A stretch of 64,000 bases of DNA from Brachionus koreanus (taxonomy: Eukaryota; Rotifera; Eurotatoria; Ploima; Brachionidae). This document shows, piece after piece, positions 1-11,100 of this stretch (positions are counted from its first letter, which is position 1; each line of letters starts with the position of its first letter). The stretch is from assembly GCA_016987375.1 (NCBI GenBank), contig PJRA01000313.1, positions 1,165,405 through 1,229,404 on the forward strand. Reading direction: 5' to 3'. The position numbers and the translations under genes are program-made. The notes under the pieces are model-generated. The model was given only the letters and a program-made list of their open reading frames with translations, was not told the origin of the DNA and searched no databases.

Positions 1-474
1 GGAATAGCTAAAAAGACTCTTAGTCATTCAGACAATATTTGGTCGCTAGCTATTTTAGATAATGGAGATTTAGTAAGTGGATCATCGGCGTCAATTTTTA
101 TATGGAATGTTATATCTGGTAACTTAAAACAAACGCTAACTGGCCATGAGACAAGAATTAATATTTTGCTTGTTTTACCCAATGGTGATCTTGCTAGTGG
201 GTCTTCAGATAATTCGACTATAATTTGGAATACAGAAAATGGAAGTATAAAAAGAAAACTTTCAGGTCATAAGAGTGGTGTTTTTTCACTATTAAGCCTA
301 CCAAATGGTTGGTTGATAACTAGTTCTTATGACTTATCTTTAAAAATATGGAATATTTCCGATGGAACACTAAAAAATACAATTTTTACTAGTCATACTA
401 TGAAGCTTGCTTTATCTCCATTTAAAAGTTTGATTGGAGCTCTTTCAGATGGCTCAATTAAAATATGGTGTTAA
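1..474 (+). CDS. WD40-repeat protein, C-terminal part (5' end outside window)
   Basis: The reading frame is open from base 1 to the TAA at 472-474, giving 157 residues with no intron. It holds about three to four WD40 blades with the recurring pattern 'LPNGDLASGSSD...IIWN', each ending in an aromatic-Trp-Asn ('IFIWN', 'IIWN', 'KIWN') and separated by 'GHxxxV/I' turns (LTGHETRI, LSGHKSGV). WD40 propellers are protein-interaction scaffolds. No extra domain is visible in this piece, so the specific role cannot be named. The last blade ends at 'IKIWC', so the protein stops directly at the end of the propeller. The true start lies upstream of the window; the ATG at 166 is internal to a blade. Confidence 0.85.
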   Translation, partial: GIAKKTLSHSDNIWSLAILDNGDLVSGSSASIFIWNVISGNLKQTLTGHETRINILLVLPNGDLASGSSDNSTIIWNTENGSIKRKLSGHKSGVFSLLSLPNGWLITSSYDLSLKIWNISDGTLKNTIFTSHTMKLALSPFKSLIGALSDGSIKIWC

Positions 475-1452
475 ACACAAACCTCAAAAATTGAAACATT
501 TATTCCCTATAGTTGTTTTTTCATATTTTTTATTATAAACTATAAAGCCCCAAATCATAAAGTATATTAAGTCTCTATAATTTCAAGTATAATAAATATT
601 ATTTGAATTAAAGAAGATGATTTTCATCGCAATTCTTAGCATGTCTTTTAAAATTTTTGATACTATATTTTCTAAATTTATACTTAAAAAAATTATTGGA
701 TTGGTTTTTGGATAAATGAGGATTTTAATATTTATTGAATTTATAAAAACATATAATATCTATATAATATCGTTTTGATAGATACCAATTATACTGATAC
801 CTGATTGACGACCATTATGCTCATGTGATAATACCAAAAAAAACTCTTTTAGTTTTAAATAAATTTTGTAGTGATTTTAATTTTGGATAGAATTTGAAAA
901 TTTATATTTTAGATTTTTATTAAAACACTAGAGAACTTTGCCATGGAAAGCGATTATTTTCTTTTTTTGTAAATATAAGCTAATGATGGCGATTTATAAA
1001 AAATCTATTGTTGATTAGAGAATGCAATTAATATAACTTTAAAGAGTGCAATTAATTTAATTGCAATTAATATTATTTAAGTTTTTGGCATAAATCTTAC
1101 AAAAGGTTAATTCTAGAAAGCCCGGCTGATCATTAAAAAAAAAAAATTAGTTATGTAGATATATTTAATATCTTTACTGGAAATTAATTAAATCGGGCTT
1201 TCTAATGTTAAATGTTTTAGCTTGTTTATGTTCAAAACTTCTTTTAAAGTACATGTTTTAAAATTTTTATTTTTAGTCTCTATTGCTATGTTTAAGTTAT
1301 TAATTTTGCTTAAAGGGAGCAATAATTATAAATTATGAAATCTTATCATTTGAATAGTTTCTAAAATAAAATGAAAAAATTTCATCAAAAACTTCCCCAG
1401 CTTAAATAGAAAAATAGAATTTTATTTTTCAATAATTAAAAAATAATTGAAA
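475..1452. other. Intergenic, AT-rich
   Basis: There are no coding signals here. It contains the 3' flank of the WD40 gene and the 5' flank of the Deltex-type gene, plus one GC-rich inverted repeat annotated separately. Confidence 0.6.
1114..1204. repeat. GC-rich 11-bp inverted repeat around a 69-bp AT loop
   Basis: TAGAAAGCCCG (1114-1124) is the exact reverse complement of CGGGCTTTCTA (1194-1204). The arms are GC-rich in a very AT-rich flank, so chance is a weak explanation. It could be a small foldback element or a transcript hairpin; nothing in the loop is recognisable. Confidence 0.5.
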
Positions 1453-2580
1453 ATGGCGAAATTTTTGCAAAATACTAAATTTTTAGAATTGGACAATCAA
1501 AGGATAGAACTTACTATAATAAATGCTGATATTAGTCTTTTGTGTAATATTAACTGTATTGTAAATTGTACTGGACCAAAATTTCAACACTATAATGGAG
1601 TATCCAAGTCAATTACGGATGCAGCTGGCAATGGTTTAGTACATGAATTTAATAATTATCTAGCACAAAACTCGTTTCTGGACCAAAACTCAGTTTTTAT
1701 AACGCAATCATATAATCTAACTAATTTTGATAGTATATTACATATTTGTTCACCATTTACAGCCAATAGCTTAGAGCCCATTTATGACAAACTATTTGAT
1801 ACTTGTTTTAATCAACTAAATTTGGCTTCCATTGCTGTGCCTATTATAGGCACTGGTCAATGTGGATTTAAACTAGATGATTCAATTGAACCGTTAATTA
1901 ATTCGTTAAGAAAAATTTCCTTATCGAAAAAATGTCAAGTAATCATTGCTAACAACCTTAAAGATAAATATTTGGAAAGTGTGCAAATAATTAAAAATTT
2001 GCTTGAACCAAAAAATAATCAGTTGGATGAAGACTGTCCGATTTGTTTAGAAAAAATAAAACAGCCTAAATTATTAGATATTTGTGGACACGTATTTTGT
2101 CGAGTATGTATAGAACAATGCTTAAAAATAAAAAAAGAATGCCCTTATTGTAAACAGTCATATGGTAAACAAATTGGTACCCAACCACCTGGTCAGATGT
2201 CATACAGATCGCTTAATACAACATTACCTGGATTTGATCAATCTGTCAAGACAATTGAAATAACATACTCTTTTCAAGGTGGAGTTCAAGGTCCAGAACA
2301 TCCTAATCCCGGGGTTCCTTATTCAGGAACAACACGGGTTGCCTATTTGCCTGATAATTCAGAAGGAAAAAATGTTCTATCTCTTTTAAAAAAAGCATTT
2401 GAGCAAAAATTAATTTTCACAATTGGACAATCGAGAACTACTGGACAAAATAATGTAATCACTTGGGATGATATTCATCACAAAACCAACATATCTGGGG
2501 GACCAGCTTTTTTTGGCTATCCTGATCCAAATTACATTCAACGAGTTACTTATGAACTTGCTCTTAAAGGCATAAAGTAG
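1453..2580 (+). CDS. Macro domain - RING - Deltex C-terminal E3 ubiquitin ligase (DTX3L-like)
   Basis: Intronless, 375 residues, starting at ATG 1453 (MAKFLQNTKF); the in-frame TTG just upstream is not a credible start. Residues ~15-185 are a macro domain: 'INCIVNCTG', 'GVSKSITDAAG' and the 'VPIIGTGQCGF' loop match the ADP-ribose-binding fold. Residues ~195-236 are a C3HC4 RING: CPIC, then CGHVFCRVC, then CPYC, with all zinc ligands present. Residues ~240-375 are a Deltex C-terminal (DTC) domain of DTX3L type: 'SYGKQIGTQPPGQM', 'HPNPGVPYSGTTRVAYLPDN', 'VITWDDIHHKT' and 'YGYPDPNYIQRV'-like positions are all present. Family knowledge: RING-DTC proteins ubiquitinate targets, including ADP-ribosylated substrates, and macro domains read ADP-ribose. 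The fusion suggests an ADP-ribose-directed ligase. Vertebrates pair DTX3L with the macro protein PARP9 as separate polypeptides. Confidence 0.9.
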   Translation: MAKFLQNTKFLELDNQRIELTIINADISLLCNINCIVNCTGPKFQHYNGVSKSITDAAGNGLVHEFNNYLAQNSFLDQNSVFITQSYNLTNFDSILHICSPFTANSLEPIYDKLFDTCFNQLNLASIAVPIIGTGQCGFKLDDSIEPLINSLRKISLSKKCQVIIANNLKDKYLESVQIIKNLLEPKNNQLDEDCPICLEKIKQPKLLDICGHVFCRVCIEQCLKIKKECPYCKQSYGKQIGTQPPGQMSYRSLNTTLPGFDQSVKTIEITYSFQGGVQGPEHPNPGVPYSGTTRVAYLPDNSEGKNVLSLLKKAFEQKLIFTIGQSRTTGQNNVITWDDIHHKTNISGGPAFFGYPDPNYIQRVTYELALKGIK

Positions 2581-3262
2581 AAACAAATGAAATCAATCGA
2601 AATGAAATAAATTCTGAATTTAATTTTGAATATTTTTTTAAACTAACTTTAATTTTAGTTTTTATTTTTCTATTCTTAATAAACTTTTTTAAACATATTT
2701 TATTAAAAAAAATAAAAAATTAAGGTCGGAGTTTATAACAGTTTTATGCCTTCAATAACTTTCTTTTAAGGCTAAAATTAAAATTAAAATTAAATATGCC
2801 TAAAATGATAAAAAATTTTAATTTTATTTATCTTTGAAATAAATTTTGATTTTTCTTTTTTACCTGGTATTTTGTAATGAAATATTTAACAATTTAAATA
2901 TTAATTTGACTATTTAATTTCTGACATATATTTTAAATCACTTATAATATATTTTAATAACTAAAATATGTAATCAAAAAACTAAAATACTGAATTTGTA
3001 ACAAAATAAAAACATTTAATTTTTTTTGTAATTAATGTCAATTACGTTTTAATTTATCACTTTTCTAATTTATTAATACATAATTGATTGAAATGAAACT
3101 TTTATAAGACCAAAAAACCAAAACTGAATATTAAATTATCTGATAATGTTCAATGGAAATTTCCGCTTTTTATCTTTATTGCTTCTTTTTTATAATTAAC
3201 TCTTCACCATATATATACCAATTTAAACTCCTACCCTAAATCCATTTTCAAATTAAAAAAAA
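2581..3262. other. Intergenic, AT-rich
   Basis: Poly-A/poly-T-rich flank, with a TATA-like run (ATATATATACC) near 3211-3221 shortly before the FLYWCH-like relic. No gene or RNA seen. Confidence 0.5.
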
Positions 3263-3857
3263 ATGTCCTTAATCGAAGTAATCCCCAATAACATTTCTTA
3301 AGATCAGGTTTTTGTACCTTATTCAAAGAGAGAAACTAGAGGAAAAGATAAAACTTATTTTCCTTTCTGTATTTTTCTTTCTTTGGAGAATACAAAAAAA
3401 TGCCTAGATCGAGAATTTGAAGGAAATATCTGGACTATAAAAAGAGCGACCGAAACATTACAAGCAGATGAAATATGGTATCAATGTACAAAATTTAATA
3501 TTCGACTTAAAATTGTCCCATATTTGGAATTCAACGATGCAGCATTGATAGAAATGACAAAAGAAAATCATGAGCACAAGAAATCTGTAACTTCAAAGAA
3601 ATTGCAATGAACATTCCTCTTGAAAGAAAAAAACGAAACTTACAACAAAACCATTGACAAAACAGCCAAAAAAAACTCAAGCAATCAATGAAATACCCAT
3701 CAGTATTTGCGATGATTCGAGTATTTGCGAAGAAATAGCCGAGCCATTAGCAAAAAAAATAGAGTTGAATTTATTTAAAAATTATCGAAAAATAAGTATG
3801 GAAGACCAGCCGGATCAAAAAACAGAAAAAAATAAATTGAGTATTTTTTTGTGTTAA
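3263..3857 (+). pseudogene. Degenerate FLYWCH-type zinc-finger gene
   Basis: A frame starts at ATG 3263 (MSLIEVIPNNIS), stops at TAA 3299-3301, then continues in the same frame to 3610. The middle part, around 3395-3590, resembles a FLYWCH finger: a 'REFEGNIWTIKR' stretch, then 'EIWYQCT' and finally 'NHEHKK'. The first Cys and the terminal His-x-His are present, but the expected second Cys is missing ('KFNIRLKI' instead of '..CKARLKI'). A lysine-rich stretch continues in another frame at 3654-3857. A stop, a frame change and a lost zinc ligand all point to decay. FLYWCH genes are abundant in some invertebrates and related fingers accompany MULE transposases. The family call is tentative. It could also be a short expressed protein starting at TTG or ATG near 3383. 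Confidence 0.4.
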
Positions 3858-5453
3858 ATAAATATATTTTGATTATATATTTATTTTTTTGATCTAATTA
3901 ATTAATTTGTGTTACTTTTTTCTAAGAAATAACATTAATTTAAATAATTTGTTCTAAATTCAGTATTATTGTTTTTTTTTTGCATAATCTAGACACACAG
4001 GTAATAATTAATAATAAATGTCATTTTAAATATCTGACATTTTTGCTAAAAATCTGATCTATTCAAATCTGACAAAATACTAAAAATAAAATCTCTGTAC
4101 TTTCATAGTTTTATTAGTTTCAATAATAAATCATTGTGAATCTTGGAACAAAAAACAAAAACAAAAATTTAAAATTAAAATAACTTTTTTTCTTAAAGTC
4201 TAGTAATCGTTCTGCAAAATGTATCAGCTGATACAAGGTATTTATCACTCAAATTTAGTCAGTGCAAAATCTGTGCAATTTAATTTTAATATTTTTTTGA
4301 TTCATATACTTTTTGCACCATTGCAGAGTTTTTACACAGACTAAATTTGGGTGATACAAGCCTTGTATCAGCTGATACATTTTGCAGAACGATTTCTAGA
4401 CCTTTAAAAAATCAATAATTAAAAAATATTTTTAAAAAATCATTTAAACTCAAATAAATCTAGTTCATACCTAAGTCCTGCTTATCTCTTTATTGAAAGA
4501 CTTTTTATTTATTCCTGGGTAACTAGTTGAATCCAAAAAAAAATAATCTACATCGAATTCACATTAAATTACTTTGAACAGATGCTTGAAAAAATATTCT
4601 AGTTTGATCTTTTGGTCATAAAAATGCATTCGATTTTCCGTCTCGATATATTCACACATTCACCATATTAAGTTTATAATAATTTTTCACTTAATAGTTT
4701 ATTTTTATATACTTTATGCTTCAATAACAATTTAAAAAAATATTTCTCGGTTCACTTTTTTAAGAATTTAAAATTTTTTTAATGCTGTTTGTTTTTTCAC
4801 TCATATTTTTTATGTTTTTTTTAATTTTCCTCCCTTATGAAATCAATTTAAAGTTATGAATCTTTATTAATTTTATTAAAAATAAATCTTGTGAAAACTC
4901 CCATGCCAATGTCTAAAATTGAAATCAAATCGGACCAGTATTTCATGATGGTTTTAGTAGGTGCTGGGTAAATTTTAACCAGCAACGATTTCCAATCCTA
5001 GTTTAAATTACCCAGTGAGATTGAATATACTCTTTTCTTATTTTAAATACTTTTATTCCTTTTAAATTTTGGTAATATAAACTCTAAAAAGTAAAGAAAA
5101 ACCCAAGCAAAATTAAATTTCAAATCATTCAAAAATGAACCTCCTAATTTTAATTTTTAATTTGAAAATTTTGATTTTTTCTTTTTTTTTATTACAATAT
5201 GAGAAAAAAAAATATAAATTACAAAAACAATCAATCATATTTAGCTTTACATTTAGGCATTTGATTCCAAAATTGAAAATTCAATTTCAATTATCATTGA
5301 ATCTACTGCATTCTTATTTAGCTTCAATATGAAGCATAAATTATTTTTAATATATATTTTTTTTTTTTTCTAAATAAAATAAGATTTTTTTGTTAAGAAT
5401 TTAAATTTTGTCATAACGTGGCATTGAAAAAATAATTTCTGAATGATCTATCA
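3858..5453. other. Intergenic, with one inverted-repeat element
   Basis: AT-rich. Short open frames here (for example 5135-5332) are low-complexity Lys/Phe/Leu/Ile strings with no family pattern and are not called. It contains the 204-bp element at 4198-4401 and the 5' flank of SGSM3. Confidence 0.5.
4198..4401. mobile_element. MITE-like 204-bp foldback element with ~75-bp terminal inverted repeats
   Basis: The left arm begins GTCTAGTAATCGTTCTGCAA and the right end reads, on the reverse strand, GTCTAGAAATCGTTCTGCAA. The match continues with few mismatches for about 75 bp through 'AAATTTAGTC' and 'GTGCAAAA'. Each arm contains the perfect 16-bp palindrome TGTATCAGCTGATACA (4220-4235 and 4364-4379). 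There is no open reading frame, so this would be a non-autonomous element. A clean target-site duplication is not obvious, because the flanks extend the palindrome imperfectly (CTTAAAG / CCTTTAA). Confidence 0.65.
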
Positions 5454-7970
5454 ATGACGTCAGAAAAAAATTCAAAAAATTCAATGGAAAACGCAAAAAA
5501 TGCATACTGGCCAGGCCACGTTATTGCCGATTCTTTGATCGAGGACAACGAAGAAAACAAAATAGAGCTAAAATTAGTAAAAAATAATTTAAAAGAAGAA
5601 AAAAGTGTAATAAAATTAAAAACAGGCAGGGCATTCAGCGGCATTATAAGCTCAATGCTTCCATTGGACTGTGTAAACGAAGAAGAAGAGTTTTACCACG
5701 ATCCGTTCGGCTTCAAAATCGAAAGAGAAGAGCCTATTATTCACAATGATGATTTTATTGACATAAATCTGTCATCCTCGCCAAGACCCAAACCAATTTT
5801 AGACAGTTTCACCGAAGACAGCAAACACAAATTAAAATGGATAGCCTATTTAGAATTTACTTTAAATGGCGACATGGGTTCTTCGTTTTCTTGGGATCAT
5901 GTGACAAGTTTGGAAAGATGTGAAAAATTGCGCTCTATGATTCGTGGCCAAGGAATTCCGCATTCACTGAGACCCTTCATTTGGATGCGTCTATCGACTG
6001 CATTGGAAAAAAAGCAAAAATCAAAATTTAAATATGTTGATTTATTTAAAAACAGTGAACAAGACCATTTTAATGCTTCAAAACAAATTGAAAAAGACTT
6101 GTTAAGAACTTTACCGACTAATGCATGTTATACTGCGGCAAACAGTGTCGGCATTCCGCGATTAAGAAGAGTTTTGCAGACTATTGCTTGGCTTTATCCA
6201 AATATTGGATATTGTCAAGGCATGGGTACCATTGTAGCTAGTTTACTATTATTTCTTGAGGAAGAGGACACTTTCTGGCTTATGTGTTCAATTTTAGAAG
6301 ACTTACTACCAGTTTCTTATTACTCGCACTCTTTAATAGGAGTACAAGCTGACATGAAAGTACTGCGGCAACTAACAGCCACTTATTTACCTGAATTGGA
6401 AAAACAATTCAAAAAGCACGACATAGAACTATCTTTAATTTGCATCAATTGGTTTTTGACCTTGTTCTCAAATGTGTTTGACACGAGAATTTTACTAAGA
6501 GTTTGGGATTTGTTTTTCTACGAAGGCTCGCCAGCTCTATTCCAAATTACTTTGGCAATGTTCAAGCTTAACGAGTCCAAAATACTCAGCTCTGAAAGCT
6601 CTAGTCAAATATTCACCATTATGACCGAAATGCCCACCGAGATGGTCAATGTTGATTTATTGGTCGAAACAATGATCCGAGTTGCATCATCGGTAAACAA
6701 AAGTCTCCTGGACTCGGCACGGCGCAAGCATCAGGCCTATTTAATGGCCCAAATAGGACAAATCATAAATCCGTCCAATTGTCACAATTTGCCATTAATC
6801 AAGGAAAGAGCCCATTATCGCACACATGAAAACAACAATCACAATATTTTTAAGCTTATAAAAAAATCCTTTAAATCAGACCTTAATAATAATCGTTCAG
6901 AGTCGAACGGTTTAAATGGATCTAAGATAAATTCTAGCATTCGCAGTTTAAACAGTGAAAGCCTTTACATGGAAGATGAAATAAAAATGAAAAATGTCTT
7001 TCAGACCGAGTTTTTGGTGAATTTACGCGAAATTATACTCAAAATAGCACATCATTTTCAAACTCAAGATCCGCAAAAATATCTAAATTGCAATCTGAAT
7101 GCGGATTATTCAGTAGAGTCGCATAGCCGCGACTATGAGCTATATGCAGACACGACCAAGTCTAAAAGAGTCAAACGCGCCAAGGCTCTATTGGATTTTG
7201 ACAAAACTGATGATGACGAGTTGGGCTTTAAGAAAAATGACATAATTACAGTATTGTCGACCAAGGATGACCATTGCTGGATTGGTGAAATGAATGGAGT
7301 CAAAGGTTGGTTTCCGAGTAAGTTTGTTTCAATGATAGATGAAAGAAATGGAAAAATTTATTCAATCGCTGGTGATGATTCAGTTAGTGAAAGAATTGGT
7401 GAATTAATTAGAGGTGAATTTTCGCTAGTTATTAAAGCAATATTTGAGCATGGCCTGAAAAAATGGTCAGTCTTGGGAAATGCGTCTCATCCATGGTCGT
7501 TTATTGAAGAAGCAGCTAAGAAAGTAGTTGAAAAAGACTTTGATAGTGTTTATTCACGTTTGGTTCTGTGCCGAACGTTTCGCCTGGACGAGGATGGCAA
7601 AGTTTTGACACCTGATGAGCTCTTGTACAAATCAGTGCAAATTATAAACATGAGCCACGATCCGCGTCAAATTAGTATGGATGTAAAATTTAGATCTCTT
7701 ATTTGTGTCGGCCTTAATGAGCGGGTTTTGCACATTTGGCTGGAGACTTTGTGTTCATGTGTGGAAACTGTTGAAAAATGGTACCATAGATGGTCGTTTT
7801 TAAGAAGTCCTGGTTGGGTACAAATTAAATGTGAACTTCGTATTCTTTCTCAATTTTCGTTTTTGCTAAGTCAAGATGCTGAGTTGCCAAATTTTGATCG
7901 AGACTCAGCCATTAATGAATCTATTAAAGACATGCTAGTCGAACACCATTTATTCAGCTGGGATATTTGA
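5454..7970 (+). CDS. SGSM3: SGSM3/RUTBC3-like Rab GTPase-activating protein (TBC-SH3-RUN), intronless
   Basis: One uninterrupted 838-codon frame from ATG 5454. Domain order is that of SGSM3. The TBC domain spans residues ~164-375, with the arginine-finger motif I-x-x-D-x-x-R ('IEKDLLRTLP', ~R217) and the glutamine finger in 'YCQGMG' (~252). Both catalytic fingers are intact, so it should act on a Rab. An SH3 domain spans ~575-630 ('ALLDFDK', 'DELGFKKND', 'GWFPSKFV'). A RUN domain spans ~645-825 ('EHGLKKWSVLG', 'CRTFRLDEDG', 'LHIWLETL'). Human SGSM3 is about 750 residues, so this is slightly longer because of a serine/asparagine-rich linker at ~470-520. Family role: endosomal Rab regulation and vesicle traffic. 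It is odd that a gene of this size has no intron while neighbours have up to 17 exons. No poly(A)-tail remnant is seen to mark it as a retrocopy. Confidence 0.93.
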   Translation: MTSEKNSKNSMENAKNAYWPGHVIADSLIEDNEENKIELKLVKNNLKEEKSVIKLKTGRAFSGIISSMLPLDCVNEEEEFYHDPFGFKIEREEPIIHNDDFIDINLSSSPRPKPILDSFTEDSKHKLKWIAYLEFTLNGDMGSSFSWDHVTSLERCEKLRSMIRGQGIPHSLRPFIWMRLSTALEKKQKSKFKYVDLFKNSEQDHFNASKQIEKDLLRTLPTNACYTAANSVGIPRLRRVLQTIAWLYPNIGYCQGMGTIVASLLLFLEEEDTFWLMCSILEDLLPVSYYSHSLIGVQADMKVLRQLTATYLPELEKQFKKHDIELSLICINWFLTLFSNVFDTRILLRVWDLFFYEGSPALFQITLAMFKLNESKILSSESSSQIFTIMTEMPTEMVNVDLLVETMIRVASSVNKSLLDSARRKHQAYLMAQIGQIINPSNCHNLPLIKERAHYRTHENNNHNIFKLIKKSFKSDLNNNRSESNGLNGSKINSSIRSLNSESLYMEDEIKMKNVFQTEFLVNLREIILKIAHHFQTQDPQKYLNCNLNADYSVESHSRDYELYADTTKSKRVKRAKALLDFDKTDDDELGFKKNDIITVLSTKDDHCWIGEMNGVKGWFPSKFVSMIDERNGKIYSIAGDDSVSERIGELIRGEFSLVIKAIFEHGLKKWSVLGNASHPWSFIEEAAKKVVEKDFDSVYSRLVLCRTFRLDEDGKVLTPDELLYKSVQIINMSHDPRQISMDVKFRSLICVGLNERVLHIWLETLCSCVETVEKWYHRWSFLRSPGWVQIKCELRILSQFSFLLSQDAELPNFDRDSAINESIKDMLVEHHLFSWDI

Positions 7971-8094
7971 TTCTTAAGTTTCATCTAATTTTTTTTTTTA
8001 GTATTTTATGACTTTATAAAAATTAGGATTTGAATTTTAAATACGGTTTTTATTTTCGATTGCGAAAAATATTTGTATAGCACTCTTTAAACGC

Positions 8095-8100
8095 AATAAA
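8095..8100 (+). terminator. Poly(A) signal AATAAA for SGSM3
   Basis: A canonical AATAAA 125 nt after the stop codon, followed by a T-rich stretch. Assigned by position only. Confidence 0.5.
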
Positions 8101-11100
8101 TTTTTTTGAAATTTTTTTTTTTATTTTTGAATGTGTCATACCAAAAAAAAATGATAAAAATTGTTCTAAATAACAAATCGTTAACAAATCGACACACTTA
8201 TCATCAAATTATTAAGATTACAGTAAAAAATAATTTTAAAAAAATATTATAGGGTATATTTTTAAAAAATTTAATGAAGAGACATACTTTTATTATTTGC
8301 AAAAAATATTTAAATATTTAGAAAACATTAATGTTAAAGTTTACTAAATTTAAGCATTCGATATTAAAATCATTACAAATTTTGTTTAAAAAAATTTTAA
8401 ATTTTAAGCTTTTTAGTAGTTATTTTTTTATTTTCGAATTTTTTTTAATTTTAAAATGTGTTTCTTTATTATATCTCAGCTAAATTTTAAGCTCAAAATT
8501 GTATGAGGATTTTAAGAAATTATTTATTATTTTTATAGAATTTCAATAATAGTTGAACTCAAAAAATCGTAAAATTTTAATTATCCTCATTTTTTTACTC
8601 TGAGATCCCCAATTTCTTTGACTCATTGGTCAACAAAAAAAATTAAATTTTAAATTTTTTAATTTTGTTGCCAACAAATAAACATAATAAAAGATTAGTT
8701 TCTAAAAATTCTTTATTTATACTAAGAATATTTAGTTGAACTAATTTTTTTCTATTTTTGTCTTGTTTTATTCTATTTGGCAACTTGCCTGTGTTGGGAA
8801 AAATTAAAGTCACAAGTGAAAAGTGAAATTGTTTCAGGATCCTTGTGCGGCGAGTTTATTCTTGCTTTTTTTGTTTTTGTATCTTCTACAGGTCGAGAAC
8901 AAGCATTTTTTAGCTACTCGTAAAGTACAGTCTCGTACGGTCATTTTCGGTATCTTTTTCAAGTTCATGAATTTGTTTAAATTGTTGATGAAATTTTTTG
9001 TTTTTCAATTTTAAGGTAGATAGACTAACTGGTGCCGTTATCTTAGATGACTGATTAATATTCCATTTATTATTGAGATTTCATCAAAAAAAAATTAAAC
9101 AGCAATTTTTTTGGAAAAGAAATAAACAATTCATTTTTTTAATTTTTTTAAAAAGTCAAAATAGATCAAATTGATGTTTTTTTAATTGTTTATTCATAAT
9201 TTTTAATCAAAAAGTCATAAAGACAGAGAGCTGAAGAGCTATAAATTTTTTTTCATTTGAATAATTTTGATGAAAAAATAATTCAGGGTTAACGTAAAAT
9301 ACTCAAAGAATATTTAAACAAATTTTTATAAATAGGTGGTTTTTTATTTAAATTACATATTTAGATCGATTTTTATTAAATTATTTTATTTTTTAATAAA
9401 GAAATTTTTTAGTGATTTAATCACTCCATGCTGCATTTATGGATTCAATTTTTAACCTTTAAATTAAATTTAAATAATGTTTTAGGTCTGTTCATTTGTC
9501 TTAAATTTCAAAAAATCAATCTGAGATATTTTAAAATTAAATTAAAAAAAACAATTTACTAAAAAAATCTAAAATATTCCTGATTAACAAAAATCATCAA
9601 AATAAATAAAAGCAAATTTTCATCGATTAAAAACTTATGATTATGTTATAAAAATTATCAGTTAAATTTGATTTAATTATACTATTCTTAATATTTCCCA
9701 GAAAACTCAAGAATAAAGCCTAACAAATGCTTACGAGAAAAGGAAGCATTTTCTAAAAAATAATCTTATTTCATAAAAGATTGGATTTTTGTGTGAATTC
9801 TAAATTTGTATCTAATTTATGAATTTTTTTACAATATTTTTTTTTTATTTTAAAGCCAAAATAAGCCATAGAATTAATTTTTTTGCATAAATAAACAAAA
9901 AATTATCAACAGAATAGACATTTTTGTTTTGAAGATTAAGCTTATGAGAATAAAATTAAAAATTTGTCTTATCAGCTAATGATTTATAAAAAGTAGAGTT
10001 AGATTTCAAATGATATTTAATATGCTTTATACTTTCACTAATTTAATCCAATTTTATTTACTTGAGAAAAACTTCAATTAGCTAAAATTAGTTTTAATAG
10101 AAGTTGAGATCTTCCCAAAAAATTGCCAAGATTAATTATTAAACCTGGTAGAAGTCTTAGTTTTTATTATAAATTAAGAATTTCGATTTATCTAATTCAA
10201 ATTAATTCTAATCATAAGAGTCATTAATGAGGTTCTAATTGAATTCGACGTTAAATCGCTGATACTAAAGAATTAGACAAAAAATTGCTGCAATTTCAGA
10301 TATTCATTGCCAACGAAACGAATCCTAATCATATCACACAATTCGTTGGATTTATTATTTGATTTATTTGCGATTGAATACCTACAGATACAATTTGGAG
10401 ACTCCAGATTATAATCTGTTAATTACAAAATAATAAAACCACGTCACAAGCTATTTAGTTGATTTTAATTTTAAGGAAATAAATAATTTAAAGATTTTTG
10501 GCATACGTTTTTTCTTGCGTTCTAAATCTATTTGGTTAAATAAAATCAAAATTTTATTTATCGATAAAAAAATAATCTTTTTATCGAATAATTCTTAAAG
10601 AAAAAATATGTACTTTAAAACTGCATTTTATATTAGAAGAAGATTAGCATCAAAAATTTTAGGAGAAACAGTTTTTTTTAATTTATTGATTTTATTTAGC
10701 AATAAAAAAAATCGAAATTTTTTGGGTGAATTGAGGAAAAAAAATTGAGTAAATTGTCACTTGAGATAATTTTAATTCTTTTTTTTTTATAAAGATTCAC
10801 AGAAAATAAATTCAAAAATATTTTTAAGACGATTAAATTTTATCAAAAAGGATACAATTTGACAAATTAAATTAAATAAACGGATGAATATTTCAAATTA
10901 ATTCATCTAGTTAAATTAACTGATCTTAACAAAGTCAATTTTTTATACTGAATCAAGTAATCGAATAATTTTGATAAATTTTATTTTTAATAATAAATTT
11001 TCATTCAATTTTTATCATTGGAATAAAAAATTTACAAATTCACAAAAAATTTTCTCTAAATTTATTAATAGAATTAACCGCGAGAACTTTTTTTTAATTT

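Noticed and set aside
5455..5462. CRE-like palindrome TGACGTCA over the SGSM3 start codon
   Set aside because: It is coding sequence (ATG ACG TCA) and a single 8-mer; no evidence it works as a promoter element.
5411..5644. 77-codon minus-strand frame over the SGSM3 start
   Set aside because: Antisense shadow of a strongly supported coding region, with no family pattern.
8823..9014. 63-codon frame as a gene
   Set aside because: Non-ATG start, homopolymer-driven hydrophobic protein, no family match; treated only as an unexplained block.
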